Origin: Bdellovibrio sp047344985
GTDB taxonomy: Bacteria > Bdellovibrionota > Bdellovibrionia > Bdellovibrionales > Bdellovibrionaceae
Assembly (NCBI RefSeq): GCF_047344985.1
Contig: NZ_CP178861.1
Location: 620,001 to 684,000 of the forward strand
Length of the DNA: 64,000 nucleotides
Direction of reading: 5' to 3'
Shown: positions 8,771-16,376 of the stretch, one piece after another
How the letters are laid out: the number at the start of each line of letters is the position of its first letter
How positions within the stretch are numbered: position 1 is the stretch's first letter
Program-made: the position numbers and the translations under genes
Notes under the pieces: generated by a model
Database searches by the model: none
The model's input: the letters and a program-made list of their open reading frames with translations, nothing else
What the model was told of the DNA's origin: nothing

Positions 8771-9754
8771 ATGAAAAAGGTTTTTTTGATTCTTGCAATG
8801 ATCCTGGTTTCTCAAGCAGCGTCCGCCCGCACATCCACTTTGCAGCGTATTCTTTTCGAACTTGGATTTATCGAAGATCCTTACATTCAGATTTGCCCTG
8901 AGGATACAAAGATCGATTACAAAGCGACAGAAGCGGAATTGTGGGCCAGCGCTCGTAAAGCGGAAGCAGGTTATAACAAGTGCAAACCCGCTGAATACTA
9001 CAGAAGTCTTTATGTGAACTATCCCAACAGTTATCGCGAAGCTTTTCGTCGCTACATTGAAACATTCTTGAACGCTCAAGATTTCATTATGGCGATGAAT
9101 GAAGCCAATATGTACATCACAAATTGGAAAGGCCTGAACGACTCTGAATACATTCATTTGCTTTTGTTGCGCGCCGTGGATGGAGAAATCAAGCAGTCTT
9201 GGCGTGATAAAAATCGTCAAATGGAATTTGTGGCGTTCAGTTTAGGGGCGGCTCTGGCGCAAACCGAAGACTCTCCGTTTCTCATGAATCTTCAGTACCG
9301 TGCTTTTTTAGATAAATATCCGCAGTCACCCTGGAAAAATGAAGTTTTGGGAATGCTCAATGATTCGCGCCAGATGTACGGGAAAAATGTTTTAAATGAA
9401 GCGCGCATGTTTATCTTAAAGCGCGATTACCCAACAGCCTTTCAAAAGTACAACGTGATTTTAAAATGGGGTCCCGCTGTGGGCGTTTTTGAAGAAGCTC
9501 TTTATGAAATGATTCAATATCACTTCGAGCTTTCTTGGCTTCTGACAAATAAATCTCTTTTGAGCGATTTCAGTTTAAATCAGTTTTTAAAAAGAGATTT
9601 TGCAACAGTGAGTACCATGGAAGAACGCAAAGAGCTTTCAGAACAAACTCGTCAGCAAGCTCGTAATTACGTGGAACAAATGAAAGCCAATCTGCCGAAC
9701 AGTCCTTGGACGGCCAAAGCGCTCAAACTTGAAAGTGCTTATCCTATTTTATGA
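8771..9754 (+). CDS. Secreted TPR protein resembling BamD
   Basis: Start at 8771 chosen for the GAGGGG ribosome-binding site and signal peptide (KVFLILAMILVSQAASA). Residues 55-270 are helical pairs with FLDKYPQSPWKNEVL, NEARMFILKRDYPTAFQKY and EEALYEMIQYHF, the pattern of outer-membrane assembly lipoprotein BamD/ComL repeats. Unlike BamD there is no lipobox Cys after the signal, so it is probably soluble in the periplasm. It follows a porin gene, which suits a role in barrel assembly or cell-wall work, but the genes are separated by a terminator. The family call is moderate. Confidence 0.55.
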   Translation: MKKVFLILAMILVSQAASARTSTLQRILFELGFIEDPYIQICPEDTKIDYKATEAELWASARKAEAGYNKCKPAEYYRSLYVNYPNSYREAFRRYIETFLNAQDFIMAMNEANMYITNWKGLNDSEYIHLLLLRAVDGEIKQSWRDKNRQMEFVAFSLGAALAQTEDSPFLMNLQYRAFLDKYPQSPWKNEVLGMLNDSRQMYGKNVLNEARMFILKRDYPTAFQKYNVILKWGPAVGVFEEALYEMIQYHFELSWLLTNKSLLSDFSLNQFLKRDFATVSTMEERKELSEQTRQQARNYVEQMKANLPNSPWTAKALKLESAYPIL

Positions 9755-10331
9755 CTCCGCGAAATCTCTCTAAGAGATTCAGCACCATCAAATACGTGAG
9801 TCCCCAAAGTGGGGGCTCACGATCCAAATAAACGGCTGGCAGTTGCGCGATACCTGAATCGCGTTTCACTTCATATTGAGTTTGTCTTTGTGGATCTTTG
9901 ATGTGTTTGATAGGAATCCAAAAAAAATCCGCGACCTCAGAGGCATCCAGTGTGATGCCGAAATCCCTGGTCACATGAAAAACAAAAGGACGAATGTAGA
10001 AATCCAGAAGTGTACCCGCTTTCCGCGCTTGAATGTCATCAAGGCGGCCTAACAATTCTGTGCGACTTAATTCAACGCCAACTTCCTCTTTGGTTTCGCG
10101 AATGGCGGCATCCAAATCAGTTTCGTCAAATTCTTCTCTTTTACCGCCAGGAAACGCAATCTGGCCGGACCAGCGGTCTTCAGGGTTGAAAGCGCGTTGT
10201 ATAAAGGCAATTTCTAAGTTGTCTAAATCAGGACCCTTTAAAATTACGGAAACGCAGGCATGCCGCTCCAGGCGCGGCTGTAAATCCAAGGGCGACGGCG
10301 TTTCTAAGAGAGAGGAAAGCAGATTTTTCAA
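9744..10331 (-). CDS. Nudix hydrolase of the CoA pyrophosphatase (NudL) type
   Basis: Residues 43-61 carry IQRAFNPEDRWSGQIAFPGG, the UPF0035 motif that marks coenzyme A pyrophosphatases, followed by the Nudix box at 62-86 ending REx2EE-VGV. The spacing between GG and the first Glu is one residue longer than the classic box, as in NudL. Members cut CoA and acyl-CoA to 4'-phosphopantetheine and 3',5'-ADP using Mg or Mn. 195 residues, normal for the family. Its 3' end overlaps the convergent BamD-like gene by 11 nt. Confidence 0.8.
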   Translation of the reverse strand: MKNLLSSLLETPSPLDLQPRLERHACVSVILKGPDLDNLEIAFIQRAFNPEDRWSGQIAFPGGKREEFDETDLDAAIRETKEEVGVELSRTELLGRLDDIQARKAGTLLDFYIRPFVFHVTRDFGITLDASEVADFFWIPIKHIKDPQRQTQYEVKRDSGIAQLPAVYLDREPPLWGLTYLMVLNLLERFRGVIK

Positions 10332-10478
10332 GCGATAGTCCCTTCTTTTCTCAGGATAACATGACTTTCAAGAGGAAACTAATTTTCATCTTGTTTTCAG
10401 TGACACATAAGAGGACGCTAGACCCTGGACAAGGGACAAAGATTTAGGGAAAAGAGGGAACCACTTAGGAGGTCTATA

Positions 10479-10739
10479 ATGAAAGCTCTTTTTGCTATGT
10501 TCATTCTTTTGGCTGGATCTGTTTCTTTCGCAGGCCCGGACTGCACAAAAGAAGCGAAAGATAAATGGATGCCAGAAGCCAAAATGAAAGAAATGATTTT
10601 GTCACAAGGATACAAGATCAAAAAATTCAAGATCGATGGCAACTGCTACGAAATCTACGGTTGGGATAAAGAAGGCAAGAAAGTTGAAATCTATTACAAT
10701 CCCGTAGACGGATCGGTTGTAAAAGAGAACAAAAAATAG
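10479..10739 (+). CDS. Small periplasmic PepSY-like protein
   Basis: Strong AGGAGG site; signal peptide ending SVSFAG; mature protein of about 67 residues with KEMILSQGYKIKKFKIDGNC, YEIYGWDKEG and YYNPVDGSVV. This is the short PepSY-domain pattern (helix, then three strands, ending in P-x-DG-x-V). In many bacteria such a protein is encoded next to a cytochrome b561 gene, as here (23 nt downstream). Probably a partner of that membrane cytochrome or a small inhibitor/binding protein. Confidence 0.75.
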   Translation: MKALFAMFILLAGSVSFAGPDCTKEAKDKWMPEAKMKEMILSQGYKIKKFKIDGNCYEIYGWDKEGKKVEIYYNPVDGSVVKENKK

Positions 10740-10762
10740 TTCTCTCTAAGGGGACCAGACAA

Positions 10763-11290
10763 ATGAAAGTCGAAACAAGAATCTACGTTTGGGATGTTTT
10801 TGTTCGCCTATTTCATTGGGTGTTGGTCCTTTGTATTTTCCTTAATTATTTTCTTACCGAAGAAGGTGAGAAACCGCATGCTGTCATCGGTTATATTGCA
10901 GCGGGCTTTGTGACAGTGCGATTTATCTGGGGATTTTTCGGCAGTTACTACGCACGTTTTAGCACATGGCTTGCGAGTCCCGGCACCGTCTTTCGCTATC
11001 TGCGCAACTTCAAATCACGGCGCGTGTATATGTCTCACAATCCTATCGCAGGATGGATGATGATCTTTCTTATGCTTTGTGTGATTGGCTTAGGCCTCAC
11101 AGGTTTCATGATGGGAACTGATCGCTTCTTCGGCGAAGAATGGGTTGAAAGACTTCACGACATCATCGCAGACGTTATGATGGCTGCAGTCGTTATACAT
11201 GTCTTAGGCGCTTTATACGAAAGCTACCACGAGAAGCAAAATCTCGTGGCAGGTATGATTCATGGGTATAAAAAAGATCGTACAAATTAA
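10763..11290 (+). CDS. Cytochrome b561-family membrane protein
   Basis: Four membrane segments. Likely haem-ligand histidines are His18 in RLFHW, His39 in KPHAVIGY, the His of RLHDIIAD and that of VIHVLGALYESYHE, the usual set for bacterial di-haem b561/hydrogenase-type cytochrome b. Such proteins move electrons between quinol and a periplasmic partner. It follows the PepSY gene in an operon. 175 residues is normal. The last codons overlap the convergent Cys-rich gene by 4 nt. Confidence 0.85.
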   Translation: MKVETRIYVWDVFVRLFHWVLVLCIFLNYFLTEEGEKPHAVIGYIAAGFVTVRFIWGFFGSYYARFSTWLASPGTVFRYLRNFKSRRVYMSHNPIAGWMMIFLMLCVIGLGLTGFMMGTDRFFGEEWVERLHDIIADVMMAAVVIHVLGALYESYHEKQNLVAGMIHGYKKDRTN

Positions 11291-11706
11291 CGGCAAGAAC
11301 GACGAGACACTGTCTCTGAATTTTCGCTGCAGCTCACGATGCGGCAGTTGTCGTAACGGTATTGGCAACGGTCGATCGCTTCGCGTTCTGTGTAGTAGCG
11401 AGACTCTCCGCGAGCTTCCATTGTCATTTTGTATCCGCGGTAATCAACACCTTCTGCTTGGCATGTGAAGTATTTTGATTCGCAAGTTTCGATACAGTTT
11501 CCGTGTTTTGCTAAACACTCACGACAGTCTCTGTGCGCACCCCAGTGTTCTTCCCAACCAGTATCGCGTGCTGTGCACGTAACTTGAGGACGACCGCCAC
11601 CGCGACCATCTCCTGGACGAGGATCAGGGCGAATCCAATCAAGAATTCCTGCGTATGTGTTGAAAGAAAAAAGTGTGATCAAAAGAATGGTGGTTAGTGA
11701 TTTCAT
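11287..11706 (-). CDS. Secreted cysteine-rich protein, unknown
   Basis: The start is at 11706 (MKSLTTILLITLFSFNTYA) because AGGAGGG lies just upstream; the frame is open further upstream without a site. After a Pro/Gly/Arg-rich linker come at least ten Cys in about 95 residues, including DCRECLAKHGNCIETCESKY and DRCQYRYDNCRIVSC. The paired C-x3-C and C-x6-C spacings suggest a compact disulfide-bonded fold of helical hairpins. No family recognised. Probably an exported periplasmic or extracellular protein. Confidence 0.65.
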   Translation of the reverse strand: MKSLTTILLITLFSFNTYAGILDWIRPDPRPGDGRGGGRPQVTCTARDTGWEEHWGAHRDCRECLAKHGNCIETCESKYFTCQAEGVDYRGYKMTMEARGESRYYTEREAIDRCQYRYDNCRIVSCSENSETVSRRSCR

Positions 11707-11807
11707 TGTTTCCCTCCTAATTGGTAACAAGAAGGAACAATACAAAGACGATGCCAATGCATGAGGAGTCAAAATGACTCCGACTCAAAAAAAATTATCA
11801 CGCTGAG

Positions 11808-12389
11808 TTAGACAAGATAAAAGAGAATGCAGAAGTACTGACAGATACTTCCACCCATCACGAACAAATGCCAAATGCCATGAAAGTGTCGGACCTTTTC
11901 GTCATACAAAAAGAAACCAATGCCACCTGTGTACAACACTCCACCCAAGGCCAACCAAGCAACTCCTGCTGTTGGTAGAGCCGCCGTCAGAGGTTTCATC
12001 GCGACAACAACAAGCCATCCCATCAAGACATAAATAATCATCGAAGGAATGCGCGTGCGATGAGCCATTGTTAGTTCATAAATAATTCCGATCAAAGCCA
12101 GCGACCAATTAATTCCAAAGAGCCACCAACCCCACGGTCCTCGCAATGTGATTAACGTGAACGGTGTGTACGTTCCTGCGATCAAAAGATAAATCGCGAT
12201 GTGATCTAATTTTTGCAGAACTTTTTTCGCGCGCCCTTGCAGGCTGTGATACAAAGTCGAGATCGTATAAAGCAGAACGAGCATCCCACCATAGACGCTG
12301 GTGCCGACGATTTTCCAAACATCACCCTGAATCGTAGCCATTGTCACGAGCACCGAAGTGCCAGCAACAGAAAGAGCTGCGCCGATCAA
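11808..12389 (-). CDS. Hemolysin III / PAQR-family membrane protein
   Basis: Seven hydrophobic segments with the family residues: TLYHSL, KLDHIAIYLLIAGTYTPF and a late HFHGIWHLFVM, the His/Asp/Ser set thought to bind zinc in the PAQR superfamily. The only standard start is the TTG at 12389, but the open frame continues upstream and encodes YHGERFNSITHL, the conserved family N-terminus. The true start is probably the ATC codon at 12425-12423, preceded by GAGGGGG, giving 205 residues. Role in membrane homeostasis; the hemolysin name is historical. Confidence 0.8.
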   Translation of the reverse strand: MIGAALSVAGTSVLVTMATIQGDVWKIVGTSVYGGMLVLLYTISTLYHSLQGRAKKVLQKLDHIAIYLLIAGTYTPFTLITLRGPWGWWLFGINWSLALIGIIYELTMAHRTRIPSMIIYVLMGWLVVVAMKPLTAALPTAGVAWLALGGVLYTGGIGFFLYDEKVRHFHGIWHLFVMGGSICQYFCILFYLV

Positions 12390-12524
12390 ATGAGTAATGC
12401 TATTAAAACGTTCTCCGTGATAGATAACGACCCCCTCGCGCCTTGCAGCTGACTTTTTAATATTATCACAAAGCTGTGAAGGTACGAGAGGCTAGAAACA
12501 AGATTTTAAGAATTTAAAGTAGAG

Positions 12525-12554
12525 TGAAAGCTCATTGAGAAAAATGAGCTTTCA
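12525..12554 (-). terminator. Hairpin downstream of the MFS exporter gene
   Basis: TGAAAGCTCATT (12525-12536) pairs perfectly with AATGAGCTTTCA (12543-12554), six-base loop. The T-tract is weak in both directions. Confidence 0.55.
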
Positions 12555-12574
12555 AATTATTGAGCGGTCTCGAA

Positions 12575-13798
12575 TTAAGCCGTCTTTTGTTTTGCGATAA
12601 TGATCCACGAGATGACGCAGATCAAGGCCCCGAAATAATAAGGAGCGCCCGGGATATAAACCCCCTGTGGATTCGCGGTAAAAACAGAGAACAACTTTGT
12701 CGCCACAAGAGGATTGATGATTGCTGCGAGCGAAGCCAAACTTACGAGCGTTCCTTGCAGTTCACCTTGCTCTTGCGACGGGGTCTTGTGAGTTATCATG
12801 GATTGCAACGCCGGTTGAGACACCCAGAAAATGGAAGAGACAATCAAAATCGCATACATCATCCAACCTTGCGTTGCGGCTCCGAAAAGAAAGAACGTCA
12901 CTCCATATCCGAAAGCTCCGTAAACAACGGCCCGGCGTTCACCGATTTTTGGAATCACAATGCGTGTGAGCCAACCTTGTGCGATTGCAGAAAGAACTCC
13001 GACAAGCGCCAAAGAAATCCCAACCTCCGCCGTCGTCCAACCAAAGCGAGTCTCTGTGTAGAGAGTCCAAATGGAAGGATGTGTTTGCCCTGCCAATTGA
13101 AAAAAGAAATACACAACAAGAAGACCCAGAATGTGTTTGGCTTGAAAAATCTTTTTCAAGGAACTGAGTGGATTTGTTTTTTTCAAATCCACTTTGCGAC
13201 GCATTTCTTTGGGTAAAGATTCAGGAAGAATGAAAAGACCAAAAAGGAAGTTGAGCAAATTCATTCCAGCAGCAACGAGGAATGGATACTGCGGTCCCAT
13301 GTGTCCTAGCAAACCGCCGATCGCGGGACCGATGATGAATCCCAAGCCAAACGCGGCACCAATCATCCCGAAATTCGCTGAACGATTTTTATCATCACTC
13401 ACGTCAGCGATGTAGGCCATGGCCACTGTGATGTTAGCTCCGGTAAGGCCTGAGATCACTCGGCCAATAAAAAGAATTTCAATTGTCGGAGCATAAGCCA
13501 TCAGGATGTAATCAAATCCCGCGATAAAGAGCGACACCAATAAAATTGCGCGTCGACCGAAACGATCTGAAAGGGCTCCCAATAAAGGCGAGGCAATAAA
13601 CTGCATCAGTGCATAGAGCGCAATAAAGTATCCGAAGTACTCCGATACGCTGGCTTCTGACGTTACAAAGCGTCTCATGATGTCAGGAAGGGAAGGAATA
13701 ACTAGACCAATCCCGATCATGTCCAGAGTCACTGTAATAAAAATAAAGAGGATTCCAGCTTTTAAATTCTTCATGAAATCAAAATTAAGTGAGGACAT
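12575..13798 (-). CDS. MFS exporter of the TetA drug:H+ antiporter group
   Basis: About 12 membrane segments, 407 residues. Motif A (GALSDRFGRR) between segments 2 and 3, the segment-1 signature IGIGLVIPSLPDIMRRF, and the antiporter motif GxxxGPAIGG in segment 5 match the tetracycline/DHA1 exporters (TetA, Bmr). It is expected to export a drug or metabolite in exchange for protons at the inner membrane. Substrate specificity cannot be read from the sequence; a TetR gene lies 2 kb away but is not adjacent. The start could also be the ATG at 13774; neither has a strong ribosome site. Confidence 0.8.
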   Translation of the reverse strand: MSSLNFDFMKNLKAGILFIFITVTLDMIGIGLVIPSLPDIMRRFVTSEASVSEYFGYFIALYALMQFIASPLLGALSDRFGRRAILLVSLFIAGFDYILMAYAPTIEILFIGRVISGLTGANITVAMAYIADVSDDKNRSANFGMIGAAFGLGFIIGPAIGGLLGHMGPQYPFLVAAGMNLLNFLFGLFILPESLPKEMRRKVDLKKTNPLSSLKKIFQAKHILGLLVVYFFFQLAGQTHPSIWTLYTETRFGWTTAEVGISLALVGVLSAIAQGWLTRIVIPKIGERRAVVYGAFGYGVTFFLFGAATQGWMMYAILIVSSIFWVSQPALQSMITHKTPSQEQGELQGTLVSLASLAAIINPLVATKLFSVFTANPQGVYIPGAPYYFGALICVISWIIIAKQKTA

Positions 13799-13896
13799 AA
13801 AAAAAGTCAGCTTGAGATTGCTTTAAGCTGCAAATTATTAACCGACGGACCTTTCCCAGGACTCCTATAGATAGGAACTTAAACAGGAGGGCAAGG

Positions 13897-14145
13897 ATGC
13901 GCTTCTTTATCGTTTTAATCAGTTTTGTTAGCAGTTCGATTTCAATGGCGGCCGTAAGTGACTTTAACGGACTTGTGAAGGAGGCGACTCAACAGGAAAA
14001 ACGACTTCATCGCAAACTTTTACACGCGATTCAAGGAACTCAAGTGTCGATCGCTTACAACGATCGTGTTGAACAAATTCAAGCCAAGGATGTTTTAGAA
14101 AATAACAAGATGTCAGTGCGTTTAGTTCAAGCCGAAGAAAAATAA
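13897..14145 (+). CDS. Small secreted protein, unknown
   Basis: AGGAGG before the ATG; signal peptide MRFFIVLISFVSSSISMAA; about 63 mature residues, helical and charged (LVKEATQQEKRLHRKLLHAIQ) then two strands. No Cys and no recognised family. Ends at a strong terminator. Probably periplasmic. Confidence 0.6.
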   Translation: MRFFIVLISFVSSSISMAAVSDFNGLVKEATQQEKRLHRKLLHAIQGTQVSIAYNDRVEQIQAKDVLENNKMSVRLVQAEEK

Positions 14146-14174
14146 AAAAGGGGATCTTCAACAGATCCCCTTTT
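14146..14174. terminator. Bidirectional rho-independent terminator
   Basis: AAAAGGGGATCT (14146-14157) pairs perfectly with AGATCCCCTTTT (14163-14174), five-base loop, between two convergent genes. Confidence 0.85.
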
Positions 14175-14200
14175 AGCATTCTTAATTTCTAAGAAAAATC

Positions 14201-14530
14201 TTAGTAACGAGGGCGTCCGCCGCCTGCGCCACCGCGAGAGTTTCCTCTGCCGCCGCCGAAGCCGCCACGGTTTTCACGTGGAGCCATTGGTTTCGCTTCA
14301 GAAACGTTCATGTTACGGCCCAATTGCTCAGTGCCGTTCAATTTTGTGATCGCTGTTTGAGCTTCGTCATCAGAAGACATTTCAACGAAACCGAAACCTT
14401 TGCTACGACCAGTTTCACGATCAGTTACGATGCGTGCAGATTCAACTGTGCCGAATTCAGCAAAGATATCACCAAGAGATTGATCGTCCATTTGGTAAGA
14501 AAGGTTTCCAACGTATAATTTTTTGCCCAT
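14201..14530 (-). CDS. Single-RRM glycine-rich RNA-binding protein
   Basis: TAAGGAGG precedes the ATG. One RNA recognition motif: RNP2 KLYVGNLS at 4-11 and RNP1 KGFGFVEM at 44-51 with the aromatic residues needed to stack on RNA bases. The tail (residues 80-109) is Gly/Arg-rich (RGG-like), as in cold-induced Rbp proteins of cyanobacteria and many proteobacteria. Expected to bind single-stranded RNA, possibly as a chaperone or mRNA regulator. Confidence 0.9.
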   Translation of the reverse strand: MGKKLYVGNLSYQMDDQSLGDIFAEFGTVESARIVTDRETGRSKGFGFVEMSSDDEAQTAITKLNGTEQLGRNMNVSEAKPMAPRENRGGFGGGRGNSRGGAGGGRPRY

Positions 14531-14816
14531 GTATTCCTCCTTAGGATGGGGGTACTACTAAAGAGAAATGAGCCCTACGCTATTAACTCAAGAGAGACCG
14601 ATATTGGAGCCCTGGTTGTAGCCTAAATAAAAGGCGATATAAAGAGGAAAAAACTCAATTGTGTAGAAACTCGTTGAGAACGCTTATAATGGCTTTCAAA
14701 TCCGTTATAAACGATCTGGCCCCTGGTCGGGCCCCTGACTGTCTGCAGACCCCCTGTAAAAATCTTGAAAAGATGACCTAAGCCGCTCGAAATACCCTCT
14801 TAGAAAGAGGTGATTT

Positions 14817-15722
14817 ATGAAGACACGGATTGTTTTTATAGCTCTGTTAATGGCCAGTTCTTTAAGTTTGGCCGCCGAAAAACAGCAGACCATGGACAAT
14901 AGTAAAACCATGACTGAAATACGCGGTATGTTTGGAATGGTGCCGACGTTTCTAAGAGAATTCCCACCGGAAGCGCTGCCGGGAGCATGGGAAGATTTTA
15001 AGTCGATTCAATTAAGTCCCAACACGGCGCTTGAGCCTAAGATAAAGGAACTCATCGGGCTTGCCGTCGCCTCGCAAATTCCTTGCCGCTATTGCGTTTA
15101 CTTCCACAGAAAAGCGGCGACATTTCATGGCGCAAAAACGGCCGAGTTGAATTTTGCAATTGCTGTTTCTGCAAGTGTGCGCCGATGGAGTAATTATCTG
15201 TACGGAACTCAACAAGATATGACCGGATTCAAGATGGACGTGGATCGATTTGTGAAATCCATGAAGAATCCGCCGCAGGGTAAAGAAAACGTCGTGGTGA
15301 CTGATGCGGCATCGGCTTATAAGGACATGGAAAACTCAATAGGTTTTGTTCCTAACTTTATGAAAGCCTATCCCGAATCCGGTATTGCTGGTGCCTGGAA
15401 TGAGTTTAAGGCTGTCGAGATGAATCCAAATACTGTCTTAAATGCAAAAACCAAAGATCTGATCGGTCTTGCAGTTTCAAGTCAGATCCCTTGTCAATAC
15501 TGTGTCTACGCGGGAACTGAGTTCGCAAAAGCAGACGGAGCGACTGCTCAGGAAATTAAAGAGGCCGTCGCAATGGCGGGAATCGTTCGTCATTGGAGTA
15601 CAGTTTTAAATGGTCTTCATCAAGACGAAAAAGCGTTTGAGAAAGAGGTCGATCAGATATTCAAACATCTGGAACGCGGAAAAAATTTAGCCCCGAAAAA
15701 GGTTTCTTACAAAGAAGAATGA
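14817..15722 (+). CDS. Secreted protein with two AhpD-like (carboxymuconolactone decarboxylase) domains
   Basis: AGAGG site and signal peptide (VFIALLMASSLSLAA). Two related halves of about 135 residues, each with FxP-x-F, PGAWEDFK/AGAWNEFK, LSPNT/MNPNT, KELIGLAVASQIPC and KDLIGLAVSSQIPC. The first half has the full AhpD motif C90-x2-C93-x3-H97; the second keeps C226 and C229 but has Gly in place of the His. AhpD proteins are alkylhydroperoxide-reducing disulfide enzymes, so a periplasmic thiol peroxidase or redox role is inferred. The duplication is internal, not a chance join. Confidence 0.8.
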   Translation: MKTRIVFIALLMASSLSLAAEKQQTMDNSKTMTEIRGMFGMVPTFLREFPPEALPGAWEDFKSIQLSPNTALEPKIKELIGLAVASQIPCRYCVYFHRKAATFHGAKTAELNFAIAVSASVRRWSNYLYGTQQDMTGFKMDVDRFVKSMKNPPQGKENVVVTDAASAYKDMENSIGFVPNFMKAYPESGIAGAWNEFKAVEMNPNTVLNAKTKDLIGLAVSSQIPCQYCVYAGTEFAKADGATAQEIKEAVAMAGIVRHWSTVLNGLHQDEKAFEKEVDQIFKHLERGKNLAPKKVSYKEE

Positions 15723-15731
15723 GGTTTTTAT

Positions 15732-16268
15732 CTATGCAGCTTTGTCTTCAAGACGGCGCAAGTAAGTTTGCAGATTTTTAAGGGCTTTATCCGTGCTGCC
15801 TCCCGAAAGGACGTAAAGATCCAAGCCCATAGCATAGATAAATACATCCTCCGCGAACTTCTTCAATCGGGAGGGGAGAAGTTCGCGGAGGGAGCCGATA
15901 ACACGTTCGTTGTCCTTTTGATTCTGTGACTTGCGCGGACTCTGAAGATTTGAAATCAAACTCAGTCTGCGGTCGTCCCTGTGAGAATCTTGCAAAGAGC
16001 TTTCCCACGCAGAGCAAACAAGACCTTTCCAGTTTTTGTGGGGAGGGGCGCTGGAAAGGTTCTTGTGCAGACGGGTTTCTAAATTCTTTTTACATTCATT
16101 GATTAAATTTTCTTTTGTACCGAAGTGATGGACCAGCATGCGCGTGGAGGTATGAAGCTGTCGCGCGATTTCGTTTAAGGATAAATCCCAGCCGCCGTGT
16201 TTTCTTAACACCTTCAATGTGTTCTTTAAAATTTTATCCCGGCGTTCGAGATCTTTGGGTCTGGCCAT
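15732..16268 (-). CDS. TetR-family transcriptional repressor
   Basis: Residues 10-55 form the TetR HTH: KILKNTLKVLRKHGGWDLSL, NEIARQLHTSTRMLVHHFGT, KENLI. The rest is an all-helical ligand-binding and dimer part, 178 residues in total. The gene is divergent from the phosphotransferase gene and a palindrome lies 14 bp upstream of its start (16282-16299), so it probably represses itself and that neighbour. Ligand unknown. Confidence 0.88.
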   Translation of the reverse strand: MARPKDLERRDKILKNTLKVLRKHGGWDLSLNEIARQLHTSTRMLVHHFGTKENLINECKKNLETRLHKNLSSAPPHKNWKGLVCSAWESSLQDSHRDDRRLSLISNLQSPRKSQNQKDNERVIGSLRELLPSRLKKFAEDVFIYAMGLDLYVLSGGSTDKALKNLQTYLRRLEDKAA

Positions 16269-16281
16269 TGCATCTCCGTTT

Positions 16282-16299
16282 ATGTACTAATTAGTTCAT
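16282..16299. promoter_or_regulatory. Probable TetR operator
   Basis: ATGTACTAATTAGTTCAT is a near-perfect 18-bp palindrome (one T/T pair breaks each arm) in the divergent 108-bp spacer between the TetR gene and the phosphotransferase gene. Its length and position fit a TetR dimer site. Confidence 0.7.
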
Positions 16300-16376
16300 G
16301 AATTATTTTTGAAAGCAAGTTTTTTGACAAAAAAATCTCATGACGATGCAGGAATTCCTTTGCTAGTCTAGTTTTG

